From positions 2,318,001 through 2,382,000 of the forward strand of contig JAFFSR010000248.1 in NCBI GenBank assembly GCA_017163975.1: a DNA stretch of 64,000 bases, given 5' to 3'. This document shows, piece by piece, positions 10,325 to 21,731 of the stretch. The notes under the pieces are model-generated. The model searched no databases. It was not told where the DNA came from and saw only the letters and a list, made by a program, of their open reading frames with translations. How positions within the stretch are numbered: the first letter of the stretch is position 1; each line of letters starts with the position of its first letter. The position numbers and the translations under genes are program-made. This DNA comes from Anastatus disparis. Its lineage: Eukaryota; Arthropoda; Insecta; Hymenoptera; Eupelmidae.

Positions 10325-11028
10325 TGTTAAGTGACGAATTTTCGCCTCTTAAATTTTTATTTTAATGAGAAAATGATTTAATTAATTCCAAAATTATTCT
10401 CTCACTTTATTACTATAGTGAAAAGAAATAGGTCTTGAAAGCATCAAGGCCACTTTCTTTTCACACTTTTATCAGTTTTCCAAGAATCTAAGCTTGGTCG
10501 TTGACGGGAGCCGTTGCTTCGTCTCCATTCTTTCTCTACTTCGTTGAGTTGAAGTGGGGACTTGGCGTCGGTTCCCATGCATTAGACGGGTGAGAGCAAC
10601 AGAGAGAGAGGACTACCTTTCTCTGTCTTCGCGCTCTCCCCAACAACAATTAAGACGTTTGAAGTTGGCTTGACTACTAATTGTCAAGCGAGAAAGAAGC
10701 TCTTGACAGCAGACACGCGGGACAGGCCCTAGGGGCAAGTGCGAGAGAAAGAGGCTCGCGCAGCTTCCTACTCTAATGTAAAATGTTAAGTGTTGTTTTT
10801 CTTTTTCCTTTATTCATTATCCAAATTTCTTTTTATTTTTCATTTTCTCTCATGGTTGCAATTCAATTAGTGTTTTATGTTATTTAAAGAGTTTAGTGTT
10901 TTATCAATTTACCCGGCTAAATTTTCCGCTTAACACGTTCGGGAGTGTATCTAAAAGAAGGCAGCTGGGGACGGTAAGCGAGGTAGCAGCACCCAGGAAA
11001 GCCGGCAATGCCGCCACGCCGGCCAACA
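10325..11028 (+). repeat. 3' LTR of the retroelement (about 704 bp)
   Basis: Begins TGTT right after the polypurine tract and can end at AACA (11025-11028), giving TGTT/AACA inverted tips. The right boundary is therefore inferred from the tips, not from a second LTR, because no 5' copy is visible. The interior includes purine-rich GAGAGAGAGG and AGCGAGAAAGAAGC segments. Confidence 0.55.
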
Positions 11029-11192
11029 GTTTGTTCACTCTAGTAAAAGATAAGTATTCTGAATTTCCAAATCATGAAAACCGAACAGATATCAGCTTTA
11101 AATAAATAATTTCAAAAGATAGATTCGGAATTTAAAATTAGTAAAATTTAAAAATTATTGTCAAACAGACGTATGCGGAAATCTTTGTATCA

Positions 11193-11255
11193 ATATTTTA
11201 TCAGAAAATAACTTTTACATAGAATATATGTAAAAGTTATTTTCTGATAAAATAT
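11193..11255. repeat. Perfect 28-bp hairpin
   Basis: Arms 11193-11220 and 11228-11255 are exact inverted copies (ATATTTTATCAGAAAATAAC... and its complement) around a 7-base loop. Possibly the tip of a MITE or a short palindrome; no target duplication is apparent. Confidence 0.8.
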
Positions 11256-11574
11256 TCTGCATTAAAATTCATCAAGTTTTCTTTTGATTTATTTTTCCTT
11301 TCATGCATAAAATTTATACATTTCACCTTTTTGTATTAATTGAGAATGACAGCGGGTTTTCTACATTATAAAAAGAAATTGATTACAATAAATTAATTTC
11401 GTTTAATGAAATAATCTCATTGCTAAATTCCATATTTAATTAAACTGCTAAATATTTAGTTGTGTACAACGTGCAATTTTCTTTATTTATTTTTTTTTTG
11501 GAATGAAAAATTGTTTAAATTAGTCTAAACAAAAAAAACAAAGAGTCCAGAAAGCATTTAATTAATCAAAAGAC

Positions 11575-12340
11575 TTACTGACGTGGTTGAGTCTTCCAAT
11601 TTTCCGTTATTTTTTTATTAATGTGATGGTTATTAGATTTAAAATAGATTAAGGTCGTCCCTTTTTGAGAGGGTAAAACCTTTTTAAAAGGGACCGCCCT
11701 AACAAACGTAAAAATCTGTCTAGAAATGATCTTTTTTCGAGAAAAAAAAGACACCCCTCTACTACCCAAGTCACCCCTCTACTACCCAAATCACCCCTCT
11801 GGCTACCCCTCGTACGTCACTCACCCTCCCCTCAGATAATTTAGCTGAATTTACCTTATTTTATCAATGTATTTGTTACTCATTCTCTATACCACTACTA
11901 TTACTCTTCACACTACTACCCTATCACTCCTACTCCTCTTTTTTTTTCTCCTCCAAAAAAATCAAAAGTCACCCCTCAAAATAACGTAAAAATGTCTCTT
12001 GAAATGTCTTAAAAAAAAAAAAGATTCCCCCCTCGCCCCAGTCACCCCTCTCCTACCCAAGTCCACCCCTCGGTCCACAAATCACTCCCTCGCTCTACAA
12101 GTCACCCCTCATAATCCCTCATGTCCCTAATACACTATTCATAATCATTTACTGTTTGTTTTTATATCGTTAATTAAATATTTAAATTTTACCAATATTT
12201 TTTTAAAAAACCTTCTTGTTTGATGACTCCAATACTTTAGAGACCAAATTTGGTTATAAAAAATATTGGTATTTAATTACCTTAAATATATTGATTCTTT
12301 ATTTTATTTTTAAACATCAATTATTTATTTGAAATATAAA
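11575..12340. repeat. C-rich degenerate repeat CACCCCTCTACTACCCAAGT and flanking low-complexity DNA
   Basis: CACCCCTC followed by TACTACCCAA or close variants recurs at about 11751, 11771, 11791, 12040, 12062 and 12100, with runs of T and A around them. Open frames here reflect the repeat. No gene is recognised. Confidence 0.6.
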
Positions 12341-12347
12341 CTATTAA

Positions 12348-12552
12348 GGCGACTTCGGATTTTAGGTTAGGTTTTATTTTTGAGTTTACAAATTACTCTT
12401 TCAATATGTAAAATTTTTCAGATTTTTTAATTTTCCACCATTCTACGGATTATTATAAATGGTGGAAAATTAAAAAATCCAAAAAATTTTAGAAACTGAA
12501 AGAGTAATTTGTAAACTACAAAATGAAATCTAACTAAACTTCCGTAGTCGCC
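12348..12552. mobile_element. 205-bp hairpin MITE flanked by TTAA, copy 1
   Basis: GGCGACTTCGGAT at the left and a mismatched complement ...CGTAGTCGCC at the right bracket two arms that pair along most of their length (GTTTACAAATTACTCTTTC in the left arm has its complement in the right). TTAA lies on both sides (12344-12347 and 12553-12556), the target duplication of piggyBac-type elements. A second copy of exactly the same length is at 23270-23474. Non-coding. Confidence 0.85.
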
Positions 12553-12689
12553 TTAAGAAAAAAGTTTTTTAATTTTATATTTATGAAATACTTGCTTAAG
12601 GCTATATAATGGAATATATATTTAATACATAGTTAATAATATAATAGATTGTTGATATAATTATTTTTTAACCATCAACTAATAACTAC

Positions 12690-13080
12690 GTTCCTTAGAC
12701 AACTTTCCACACCACCCATACTGAGACAAAAAAAAATTAAAAACTTCTACTTTCAACAATTAAGCTTACTTTTTTTTGGGTCCAAGCTGTATTTGCCTAA
12801 AAGTAAAGCACATTTTACTTTGTCTTGATTGTCTTGGTCAGAAAAACTTATTAAAACATTTCCTACATCTAAAAGATTCTTTTTTCAGGTTAGCTTGAAT
12901 TTATTTTCTTGTTGTCTTGAGTTTATCTTGTGAAAGTCTTAAGTAAAAGTTTTTATTTTTTTATCAGTTTAACGAGGTATTGTCAATGGCGCGTTGGGTT
13001 TTTTTTTGTTTATAAAGAAAAATTAAACAATAAAAGTGGTACCCTTCGCCAGTAGCCCTACATAACCACTTTTAAAATAA
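12690..13080 (+). repeat. Left partner of a diverged inverted repeat flanking the Helitron/LINE region
   Basis: Blocks CTTTCCACACCACCCATA (about 12704), GGCGCGTTGGGTTTTTTTTT (about 12989) and CCCTTCGCCAGTAGCCCTAC (about 13043) recur as diverged reverse complements, in mirrored order, at 20725-21005. The pair brackets about 7.6 kb that holds a Helitron-type helicase and a LINE. Confidence 0.65.
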
Positions 13081-13790
13081 TATAAATTAAAAAAATTTTT
13101 TCACATTTCTTTAAATGTCAAAAGTAAAAATGTTATTGTAAGTTTTTTATTAATTGAAAAGATCAAAATTATTATAATTAATAATTAATTTATTTATAAA
13201 AAAGTAAAAATAAAAATTATATTGTTAATGTAAAATTTTATCTTTTATACTCTTTATACAAATAAATAAAGTTATATAATTTTTATTTTATTTTTCTCTA
13301 ATATTTTCAATATTTTGAGGAATATATTTATATCCTTGTTCGTTTGTTTATATTTAAACAGTTATAATATAAATTATATAACAAATTATAAATTTTTTAT
13401 ATAAAGAGTGTGATATTAATTTTTTAATAATTAAATAAACAATTTAATTAAATTTAATTCTTTAAAAAACAATTCTATATAAATTTATAATATATTTTTA
13501 ATATATTTATTTTAAAATTATAACCGTAGTTATTATGATTTTCTTACCTATTTTATTGTTTCTAATATATATTTAAATTAATCTAAAATAAAATAAATCA
13601 TAATTAATTAATTTATAAAGAAATGTTAAATTATAAGTTTTTAAAATTTTAATTATATATTATTTTAAAATATAATATTAAAAAGTAAACTCAATATAAA
13701 CTAATTATAATATAATATCAAAAAATATACTTATCTTAAATTACAAAATATAATAATATTATATTACTAATCTGGAGGCTAAAAAGAAAT
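13081..13790. other. Very AT-rich spacer
   Basis: Almost only A/T with many TATAATTAAT-type runs. No gene or structured repeat is seen between the left inverted repeat and the helicase remnant. Confidence 0.4.
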
Positions 13791-13799
13791 AAGTAAATT

Positions 13800-15465
13800 T
13801 AATAGAACACGAAAAACAAATTTATTATATTTTTGAAGAAGCATGCCATGTTATGTTACCAGTATAATTACGTAAATTTTTTGCATGTTCTTTACTATGT
13901 GAAAATATTCAAGGTAACATTATTTGGGAAAAATATAAAAAAATTTTTATTGAAGATTTTAAAGAAAATAGAGAAAACAAAGCTTTATCCCATATGAATC
14001 AAATATTAAATTCAGAACAAATGTCATGTGAAAATTTTGGTTTACCTGAACCAAATAAAAACTATATCAAGGAAAACGAAGAAATTAATGATGAAATTAT
14101 AATTTTTAGTAAAAAAAAAATTGATAAAATGTATAAACAATTAAATAACGATCAAAAACATATTTTTGAACAAATAATAAATAATAATCATAAAATTTTT
14201 TTCATAGATGGACCAGGAGGTTTTGGAAAAACATTTTTATAAAAAACATTAATATATTATTTTATAACAATAAAAAAAAAATTCTCATCAATGGCTTGGA
14301 CAGGTATTGCTTCAATTTTACTACCAAAAGGTTTAACCAGTCACCGAACTTTTAGATTACCGTTAGATTTAAATAATATTGAAAGTGCATTTTTAAAATT
14401 TGATTCAGATAAGAAAAATTAAGAAAAGCAAATGTAATTATATGGGACGAAGCATCAATGATTCCTAAAAAAGCTTTAGAAATAGTTGACGAAACATTAA
14501 AAGATGTCTGTCATAATAATGAAATTTTTGGAGGAAAAATGATTATTTTAGGTGGAGATTTTCGTCAAATTTTACCTGTATTAAAACATGGAAATAAAAA
14601 TACAATTATAGAACAAACTATAAAATATTCAACCCTATGGCCCATGTTTCATATTTTTAAATTAAAAAAAAATATAAGATTTAATGATGAAAACTTTTCA
14701 TCATTTTTATTAGATATCGGAGAAGGAAAAGTTGATACATTTATTATACCAGAAAAATGGAAAACTAATAATGTTTGCAATAGAATTTATCGAAACATTA
14801 ACAATAATTATTGTTTTTCGAAAAATGTTATTTTAAGTACGCATAATGAAGATGTGAATATTTTTAATAATAAAATATTGAATTTAATTAATAATGAAAC
14901 AATGACATATTATAGTATTGATTATGCAACATATAAGGGTGTTGATCAAACAGATGATAATATTCATTTAAATTATCCAATAGAAATGTTAAATAATATA
15001 AGAGAAGGATTACCTCCACATGAACTTAATTTAAAAATAAATGCCATAATAATGCTAATTAGAAATTCAAGTATAAAAGATGGATTATGCAATGGAACAT
15101 GATTAAAGATAACGAGATTATTTAAATACAATATAGAAGCTGAAGTAATTACAGGCGAAAATAAAGGAAATAAAGTTTTTATACCGCGTATTTTATTAAG
15201 CACAAATAAATCATCGTCTTTACCATTTATTTTATATAGAAAATAATTCCCTATTGTATTAGCTTTTGTTATAACTATAAATAAATCACAAGGTCAAACT
15301 TTTGAAAATGTAGGAATATTCGTAAAAAAACCTGTATTCTCACATGGACAGTTATACGTTGCTCTTTCAAGTAGTAAAAATCCTTCTAAAATACATATTC
15401 AAAATGAATTAAAAAATATAAATGAATTAACCAATATAGTATGGAAAGAAGTACTGAAGAAATAA
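13800..15465 (+). pseudogene. Helitron-type PIF1-like helicase, decayed
   Basis: Pieces in order: LNNDQKHIFEQII and IFFIDGPGGFGKTFL (Walker A, 14197-14241), then VIIWDEASM (Walker B, about 14434-14460), GGDFRQILPV (about 14550-14580), LKKNIRF, and, past a TGA at 15102, [15 protein letters not shown] and [10 protein letters not shown] (motifs V-VI, about 15275-15375). These are the ordered motifs of the PIF1-like helicase domain of Helitron RepHel proteins. Breaks: a stop at 14240-14242, a scrambled 14243-14450, TGA at 15100-15102 and TAA at about 15244. The Rep (HUH) domain is not visible upstream, so this is a C-terminal remnant. Codon usage is extremely AT-rich. Confidence 0.8.
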
Positions 15466-15703
15466 AAAAAAAAAAACTTTAATTTTTTTAATATTAAAAA
15501 TATATTTATATTTCTTACATACTAATAAAACATTTGTTTTTTTCAGATATAACATAATAAAACAAAAAATAAAAACATACTTTAAATTTTTTATATAAAA
15601 AAATTAATATAAAATAATAAAAACTAAGCTTCAAATATTAAAAAAAAAAAAAATAATAATAACAAAGTTATTTAAAGTACAATTTAATTAATACTAATAA
15701 TAA

Positions 15704-16099
15704 TTGAATCATTATAAAATGGAATGGGATCCAGTTTCAAATGAATACATTGTTGTAGAAAACTTAGTACATCAAGAAGAATCAGATGATTTAAATAACC
15801 AAATAAACGAATTTGCACGGTTTCAAGAGCAGTACGAAGAATATATGGAAAATTTGAATGAAAATACAGATTTATCTAGATTAAATAATGTAATTAATAA
15901 CTATATCGGTATTGAAAATGAAAAACTTCATTTTGAAAATTGGAACAACGTAACATATTTATATAAATATATGACAAATAAAATTATTCAATATAAGTTA
16001 GAAATACGTGATCCAATAATGGAATATTATATCATAACTCATAATACAATATATTATAAATATTTATTACGTATTGCTAATATAATTTTTTTTATATAA
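15704..16099 (+). CDS. Unknown 131-aa ORF downstream of the helicase remnant
   Basis: An uninterrupted frame, acidic and rich in Asn, Glu and Tyr (EFARFQEQYEEYMENLNENT). It ends in a short hydrophobic tail (RIANIIFFI). It starts about 240 bp after the Helitron helicase and could be a second protein of the same element. I do not recognise it. The AT-rich context means chance ORFs are somewhat possible, but acidic patterned composition and 131 codons without TAA or TAG in such DNA argue for real coding ancestry. Confidence 0.4.
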   Translation: MNHYKMEWDPVSNEYIVVENLVHQEESDDLNNQINEFARFQEQYEEYMENLNENTDLSRLNNVINNYIGIENEKLHFENWNNVTYLYKYMTNKIIQYKLEIRDPIMEYYIITHNTIYYKYLLRIANIIFFI

Positions 16100-16660
16100 T
16101 AAAATATAATATAAAATATATTTAAGTAATAAATCAATAAAAATAATAAATATATCTTTTATAATAACATAAAATAAATCAAATATATTAAAACAGTAAT
16201 TTAACATATATTTCATACATCAAAAAGACTTAATTGCATTAAGATATATTTAAAAAAATAAATAAAATTTAATAAAATACTCACTTTATGATTTTATTTA
16301 TGACGTACATGGATTAGTAATTAATTGAATTGATATTATTATAATTATGATACGGGCATTAAACGTTAAATAAATCAAATAAAATCCTATTATAACTTAT
16401 ACATTTTTAATTGAATTTAAATATAATAAAATGTTTAAAGAATAAATAAAAAATTATTTTATGAAACAAAAAAAAATTAATAAAATTCACATCATTATGT
16501 ACTATATTATATAGATTTTTTTAATTAATGAATAATATTAAAAATTATTTATTATTAAATAAATAATCGATAATTTAAAAGAAAACAAACATGAAAATAC
16601 ATTCTATTAATTTTGTATAATTTATTTTAATATATCTTTTTCAATACTAGCAAAAAAGTC
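16100..16660. other. AT-rich spacer between the Helitron remnant and the LINE tail
   Basis: Over 80 % A/T by eye, with no open frame or clear repeat. It ends at the TAGATAGATAG tail of the LINE. Confidence 0.4.
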
Positions 16661-16749
16661 AAGGATGGATAGATAGATAGATACTATTTATTGTATATCA
16701 TAACATTATACAAAGGGCGTGTGATACAATTCATAAATATTATAATAAA

Positions 16750-16852
16750 TATTGCACATAAACAATGAATTAATGTAAAAATATTGCACATAAAACAATG
16801 TATAAATATAAAATATTGCACATAAAACAATGTATAAATACAAAATATTGCA
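16750..16852. repeat. Three ~37-bp tandem repeats in the LINE 3' UTR
   Basis: AATATTGCACATAAAACAAT plus GTATAAATA-like sequence recurs three times with small changes, just inside the LINE 3' end. Confidence 0.7.
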
Positions 16853-17351
16853 ATTGATATCACAGTCAGTTACTAAACCTAATAATACTGAATAAGTAAG
16901 TCACAACAAAAGAAGTGATATCACAGATACAAAAAAAATAGTAAAATACACGCAATCCTATAAATTAAAAGTCAGTCATACAATATCTATCAGTCATAGT
17001 ATATAAAAATATTTATTTAAAATACAAAATGAAAAATGATAAATAATGCAATAAAATAATAAAGCGTATGCAGTAGCACAAAAACGCAGTCAAAATAATA
17101 AAAACGAGTAAAGCATTCACTCACTAACCATTTAGCCAATAAATATAATCACACCTTAAGCAAAAGAGTATATATACGGGACGTCACATTATAATAAATT
17201 AACATATAAATAAAAAATAAAATTTAGTTTATTGGAGGTCGAGCAAGTACCCCCTCAGAGCCGACTTAAACCTGCTGAGCGATGGAAGATTCTTTATATC
17301 AGCAGGCAGGGAGTTTCAAAAATGCGCACCCTGAACTTGAAAGGAATTCCT

Positions 17352-18120
17352 TTAAGTCTCAGTACGCATGAATGGCACCGCGAAATCCTTAATCTCTCCA
17401 CTAGTGGCTACCCTAGGTACATATCTAGTGAAGAGACCCACTAGATACTCGGGAGTATTCATGCGCACGATTTTGTACATAAATACAGCCATAAAATACT
17501 GTCTCCACGCATCAGTACGCAGCCAACCCAGCGTAGCTCTATGGGGAGAGATATGATCGCCCATTCTCACGCCTAATACATATCTCACACATGAATTTTG
17601 TAGGCTTTGTAATCGTCTTTTCAACTCCTGTGAGGCATCGAGCAGAACTACTGAGCAGTAATCGAGACGTGGAAACAGCAGGGCGGTTGCGAGTTGTTTG
17701 CGCAGAGCCTCAGTGGTATACCAACGAAAAAACCGTAAGCCATACATAGTTCTATTAAACTTCTTAGTCAGCATATTAACATGTGGCTCCCATAATAGCT
17801 TAGAGTCAAGCCCAACACCAAGGCTCGTAACGGTATCAGAGAAAGATATGCCGACACCATCCTCAAGCTCAATCGTCCTTGGCTCACCAGCATAAAAGTC
17901 ATTAATAAATCGATTATTGCCAAAAACGATCGCTCTAGTTTTGTTTGCATTTAGTGTGAGAGAAGCATCAACAGTCCACTCCGACACCGCCTTGGCCGCC
18001 CTCTGTAGAATACGAATACCTTCATTCACATCCTCATAAGAGACCTGCGTATAAATTTGCATGTCATCTGCATATAATAGGTGCTCGACACAACCGGGGT
18101 CAAGGGTGTCACGTATGTTA
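17352..18120 (-). pseudogene. LINE reverse transcriptase, C-terminal half
   Basis: Carries the catalytic YADD box (LLYADDMQIYTQV, about 18084-18045), then the thumb-like SLTLNANKTRAIVFG, LGVGLDSKLLWEPHV and the connection segment LRFFRWYTTEALRKQL, ending in FAVPFMRTET. It continues directly from the 18503-19754 frame: the two are separated only by the TTAA-flanked MITE at 18125-18498. Removing the MITE and one TTAA would place FCLYI next to NNIRDTLDPG in one frame. No RNase H domain is visible after RT. Confidence 0.85.
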
Positions 18121-18124
18121 TTAA

Positions 18125-18498
18125 GGAGATGTAAAACGGACACTACACCTGTACTTATAGATATTAGCTTCCTTTCTATTTTATTGATGAATTTCCAGAA
18201 AAGAAATGCATTAGCTTGTAGTATGTACCATGATGATTATTTTGATAAGTTTTCAAATAAATTCATTCATTAGCTTTTGAAATATTTGGATTCCTGTACA
18301 AAATTGAAAAATTTTAATAAATAATTTTGGAACCCAAAATTCTCAATAACTAATAAATAAATTCATTTAAAAATTTAACTGAATAATCTTCATGGTACAC
18401 ACTACAACTTAATGCATTTTTTTATTGAAAATTTTGCAATGAAATGTAAAGATAGTGAATATTTATGAGTACAGGTGTAGTGTCCATTTTACATCCCC
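18125..18498. mobile_element. 374-bp TTAA MITE inside the LINE reverse transcriptase
   Basis: Ends GGAGATGTAAAACGGACAC and complement GTGTCCATTTTACATCCCC, about 35 bp of terminal inverted repeat including ACTACACCTGTACT. TTAA flanks it on both sides (18121-18124 and 18499-18502). The host RT frame resumes exactly when the MITE and one TTAA are removed, so this is a clean insertion of a piggyBac-type non-autonomous element. Confidence 0.9.
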
Positions 18499-18502
18499 TT
18501 AA

Positions 18503-19754
18503 TGTAAAGGCAAAACAACAAAGGCCCCAGCACTGAACCCTGCGAAACTCCTAAATTGGTTGTCAGCCAATTCGATTCCTCTTTTAAATGCGTGGAAACC
18601 ATTTGTTTCCTACCTGATAAATAGGAGCTAATCCACTCGAGTGCAGCCCTGGAAAACCCCATTGATCTCAGCCTTGCAAGTAATTTTGAGTGCGAGATCG
18701 TGTCGAATGCCTTACTAAAGTCAAACAGAAGTAGTAGCGTGACAAGTTTCTTATCTAGACTTGATCTTACGTCGTCAGTAAGTTTAAGAATGGCAGTCTG
18801 CGTTGAGTGATGCTTTCTAAAACCAGTCTGCATAGAGTCAAGTATCCGATGTGTCGTAATATACTCTTGCAATTGGTCATGGGCAATCTTCTCCAGGAAC
18901 TTTGAAAGAAAATATAAGATTGCTATGGGCCTAAAATGTTCAGGCATTGTTGGTGCAGGACACTTTTTTAATGGCACAATGCGTGCACCCTTCCAAAGGC
19001 AAGGAAAGACTCCCCGTGCAAAAGAGGAATTGAACAGAGTCACAAGATGTTTTCCGATGAACGGTAAAGCCTTGAGTATCACGCTCTGCGGAATGCCATC
19101 CTTGCCACAAGCCTGTGATGAAAAATGCAAAATTGCAAGGACTACATCAGTAACATTAATTGGTTTGAAGGTAAAGCCACTTTCACTACACTGGGAAAGA
19201 ATTCTCTTACATTCCTCATTATCATCGTGCGGCGAGACTGACACCCCTGCAAAGTGCGCATTAAGCTCATACAGAGTAAATCCATTCAAGTCCCCTTGAG
19301 GTCCGGACAAGAGTCCCAGGACTTTTAACTCCTTCCAGACATTACCTTTGGCAAGAGCTTCGAACAGTCTGTTATGATAGTAGGTAGTCCTAGCTTGTTC
19401 AGTCTGCTCGTCAATTGTTTTACGTAGTTGCAGAAATTCAGAGAGATATCTCTCATCCTTCATCCGTTTGTATCTTCGATACGTGGCATCTCTCTTGCAC
19501 CGTATCTGTGACAATCCTTTGTCTATCCACGGAAACTTATCTTTACCAATTTTAAGTGTTTTTAGCGGCGCCAGATTATGTATTGTTGCCGTAAGATTGT
19601 CACAGAGGCAGTCAAGTGCAGATTCCGGGTCAACTGTACCAACTGTAAATGGCGTCCAATCACAGCCGGCTAGACTCTGTACTAATAACGTCGAACAAAT
19701 ATCTCGGACCGTCACCGATCCCACGTTCTGCAGACACCCCGTTCCTATCATCAT
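18503..19754 (-). pseudogene. LINE reverse transcriptase, N-terminal half
   Basis: Begins with a pre-RT segment (PWIDKGLSQIRCKRDATYRR, typical of the region after the endonuclease), then KDGIPQSVILKALP (motif 1), EHFRPIAILYFLSKFLEKI (motif 2), TGFRKHHSTQTAIL, LLLFDFSKAFDTISH (catalytic Asp), and GVSQGSVLGPLLFCLYI (motif 4/5 before YADD). The second Asp pair YADD is in the other half. The upstream start within this frame is arbitrary because an internal deletion has removed the endonuclease. By motif style it belongs to the Jockey/CR1 superfamily; the clade is uncertain. Confidence 0.85.
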
Positions 19755-20118
19755 TTTTAGTGATTTTCCTAACTGAAATTATATTCGCACGTTTGATTGT
19801 TGAGAGTATAGCACCAAGAACGGCACACGCATAATCCTCCAGCCCAACATTGACTGCTGAGCAATCCAGCCCGCCAGAGATCACCAACATACCATCCCCG
19901 GAACCACACTCCGTCTCAATCTGACGGGGCGCCTCATCATTAATTACTGTGTGCGCATGTGGTGTTTGTGTTTCTGTTATGTCAATAAATCTAGATGTGT
20001 GAGTTGTTTGCTCAGTCGTGAGATTGGTAACGGCCTGCGCCACGCCAGATACCCCGGACGTAAGGTCCAAGATGCCCCTGTCCACTTCACTAAATTGATT
20101 ATTGAGAAATTTTTGCAC
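19660..20118 (-). pseudogene. ORF1-like fragment of the LINE
   Basis: 152 codons, overlapping the RT frame by 95 bases in another frame. It contains GVSGVAQAVTNLTTEQTTH, a heptad-like segment that could be a coiled coil, then acidic and Gly-rich sequence. No CCHC knuckle or RRM is visible. Position upstream of RT suggests ORF1 or the region joining ORF1 to ORF2; the overlap with the RT frame marks the internal deletion point near 19,690-19,760. Identification is weak. Confidence 0.4.
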
Positions 20119-20179
20119 ATTATTGAGTTTATTAATAATAGTTGTAATTATAGTTTCAATTTTGTTGTTTAGAGTGTAC

Positions 20180-20724
20180 AGGAAATCTCTTTCTAAGTTT
20201 AGTATAATTACTTTAATTAAAATTTATCAAAGGATATTAAAAAACAATATAGATATATATTTTATACAACCAAAAGACTTAAAAATAAAATTAAGATATA
20301 TTAAAAATAAAATTAAAATAATTAATAAATAAGGAAAAATTATATTATTTAATTTTATCGTTTTATTTATGAAATATATTAATTAATAATATTATGATTA
20401 TCATGATGATATTGAAATTTATTGTAAAATATATACTTTAAATAAAACTAATATGTAAAAAAAAAGGAAATATATTAATTATTGTAAGACATGCAACAAT
20501 AATATTTAATTGAAAAATATCAAGTTATAATAATTATTCTAATAAACATACTCAAACAAAGATTTAAAAGAGATAAATATTAATTGAACAATTGTTATAT
20601 AACAATAATATAATAACAAATTGTACAAATTATAAAATGACTTTTAAAACTTTGTTTAAATATATAATATTGATGATGGAGGATGGATTGTAAATAGAGT
20701 CTAGGGTATAAGGAGGAAGGAATA
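20180..20724. other. AT-rich spacer
   Basis: Long A/T runs; no gene or repeat that I can name. Confidence 0.4.
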
Positions 20725-21010
20725 TAGACTCTCATGGTTGTGTAGGGCTATAGACGAAGGTAACCATGGTTTTATTTTGAATAATTTCATAAAAAAAGGA
20801 ATAATTTTAATTAATTTCAACATGTCTTAATATAACTTAGAATTATTATAATTGATTTTATATAATTATGAAAAATAAAACAAAAAAAAACCAGCGTGCC
20901 ATAATACCATACATTTTTTATTATTTAATTTATATTATAAATTATTAATTGTGAGGTATTATTGACAGTACCTCTTTGGGTGGTGTGGAAATCTGTCTGA
21001 GCAAATATAT
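20725..21010 (-). repeat. Right partner of the diverged inverted repeat
   Basis: TGGTTGTGTAGGGCTATAGA (about 20735), AAAAAAAAACCAGCGTGCCA (about 20883) and GGGTGGTGTGGAAA (about 20978) are diverged reverse complements, in mirrored order, of 12690-13080. Confidence 0.65.
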
Positions 21011-21124
21011 AATTAATATTAATTTTTTTAATACTTCTGGTCAGTACAAATTTCATTACTGGCTGACATAATGTAAATATAAACGGGGATTGGCGAGCAG
21101 CGCGAGCAGGGGGGAACCCCCCCT

Positions 21125-21125
21125 A

Positions 21126-21185
<60 letters not shown>
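21125..21185. repeat. TA dinucleotide microsatellite
   Basis: About 30 TA units follow CCCCCCCTAG. Confidence 0.95.
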
Positions 21186-21188
<3 letters not shown>

Positions 21189-21189
21189 T

Positions 21190-21728
21190 TGCGAAGTGGA
21201 CGTATTCCGTACTTACGCACGTACAGTATTCTCAAAAGTCGATATGAAACATCCCAAAATTAACTGAACAATTTAAAGTTAAGTAACGAACTTTGAAACG
21301 TAGGTACGACTTATGGAATACTTTCCACATATCGCACAGCATGTAATAGCCGTTAAGTGATTTGCAGACTGAAAGAATAACGCAAAGAAATGGGAATAAA
21401 AGAGAATAAGTTGTATATGTGAACCCTTATGTCCACCTTTTTCTCTTGCGTTATTTTTCTAGTTTGCAAAGGCCCTTAAGCTGCAGCGGCAAGATGCAAT
21501 AAAACTTCATATATGTGATACATTTTGACTCAAGGCAGTTATGAGACTGCGCCACGTTACGAAGGTCCAGTCACCAAGCATAGCCTTTATCAGTGTTAAT
21601 GGATCGCCACAAATGATTATTAAAAAAAAAAATAATATGAGAGAATACACGAGATTTTATGCCTAAACCTCATGTGGGGATGAAAAAAATTACATAATAA
21701 ACAAGTCAAATAATAAAGCAGCACCCTG
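21190..21728. other. Unassigned spacer with a partial palindrome
   Basis: AGACTGAAAGAATAACGCAA (about 21366) has an imperfect complement around 21440-21470 (CTTGCGTTATTTTTCTAG). Otherwise I see nothing. Confidence 0.35.
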
Positions 21729-21731
21729 TTA

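Larger units (their letters stand above)
5153..11028 (+). mobile_element. Internally deleted gypsy/errantivirus-like LTR retroelement with env and an extra ORF
   Basis: Order on the plus strand: gag (5153-6371, frameshifted), a junction to the C-terminal tail of integrase (about 6290-6647), a degenerate env-like region (6660-8729), an intact accessory ORF (8773-9516), an 800-bp untranslated stretch, polypurine tract AAGGGGGGG (10316-10324) and an LTR (10325-11028). Protease, reverse transcriptase, RNase H and the integrase core are absent. I could not find the 5' LTR. The arrangement gag-(pol)-env is that of insect endogenous retroviruses (Metaviridae, errantivirus-like). The copy is defective. 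Confidence 0.75.
16662..20118 (-). mobile_element. Non-LTR retrotransposon (Jockey/CR1-like LINE), deleted and interrupted
   Basis: On the minus strand: an ORF1-like piece (20118-19660), reverse transcriptase (19754-17352 with a 374-bp MITE inside), a 3' UTR with three tandem ~37-bp repeats, and a 3' tail of TATC repeats (GATGGATAGATAGATAGATA on the plus strand at 16662). No apurinic endonuclease domain lies between ORF1 and RT, so an internal deletion has removed it. The tail and single orientation fit target-primed retrotransposition. Confidence 0.8.
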
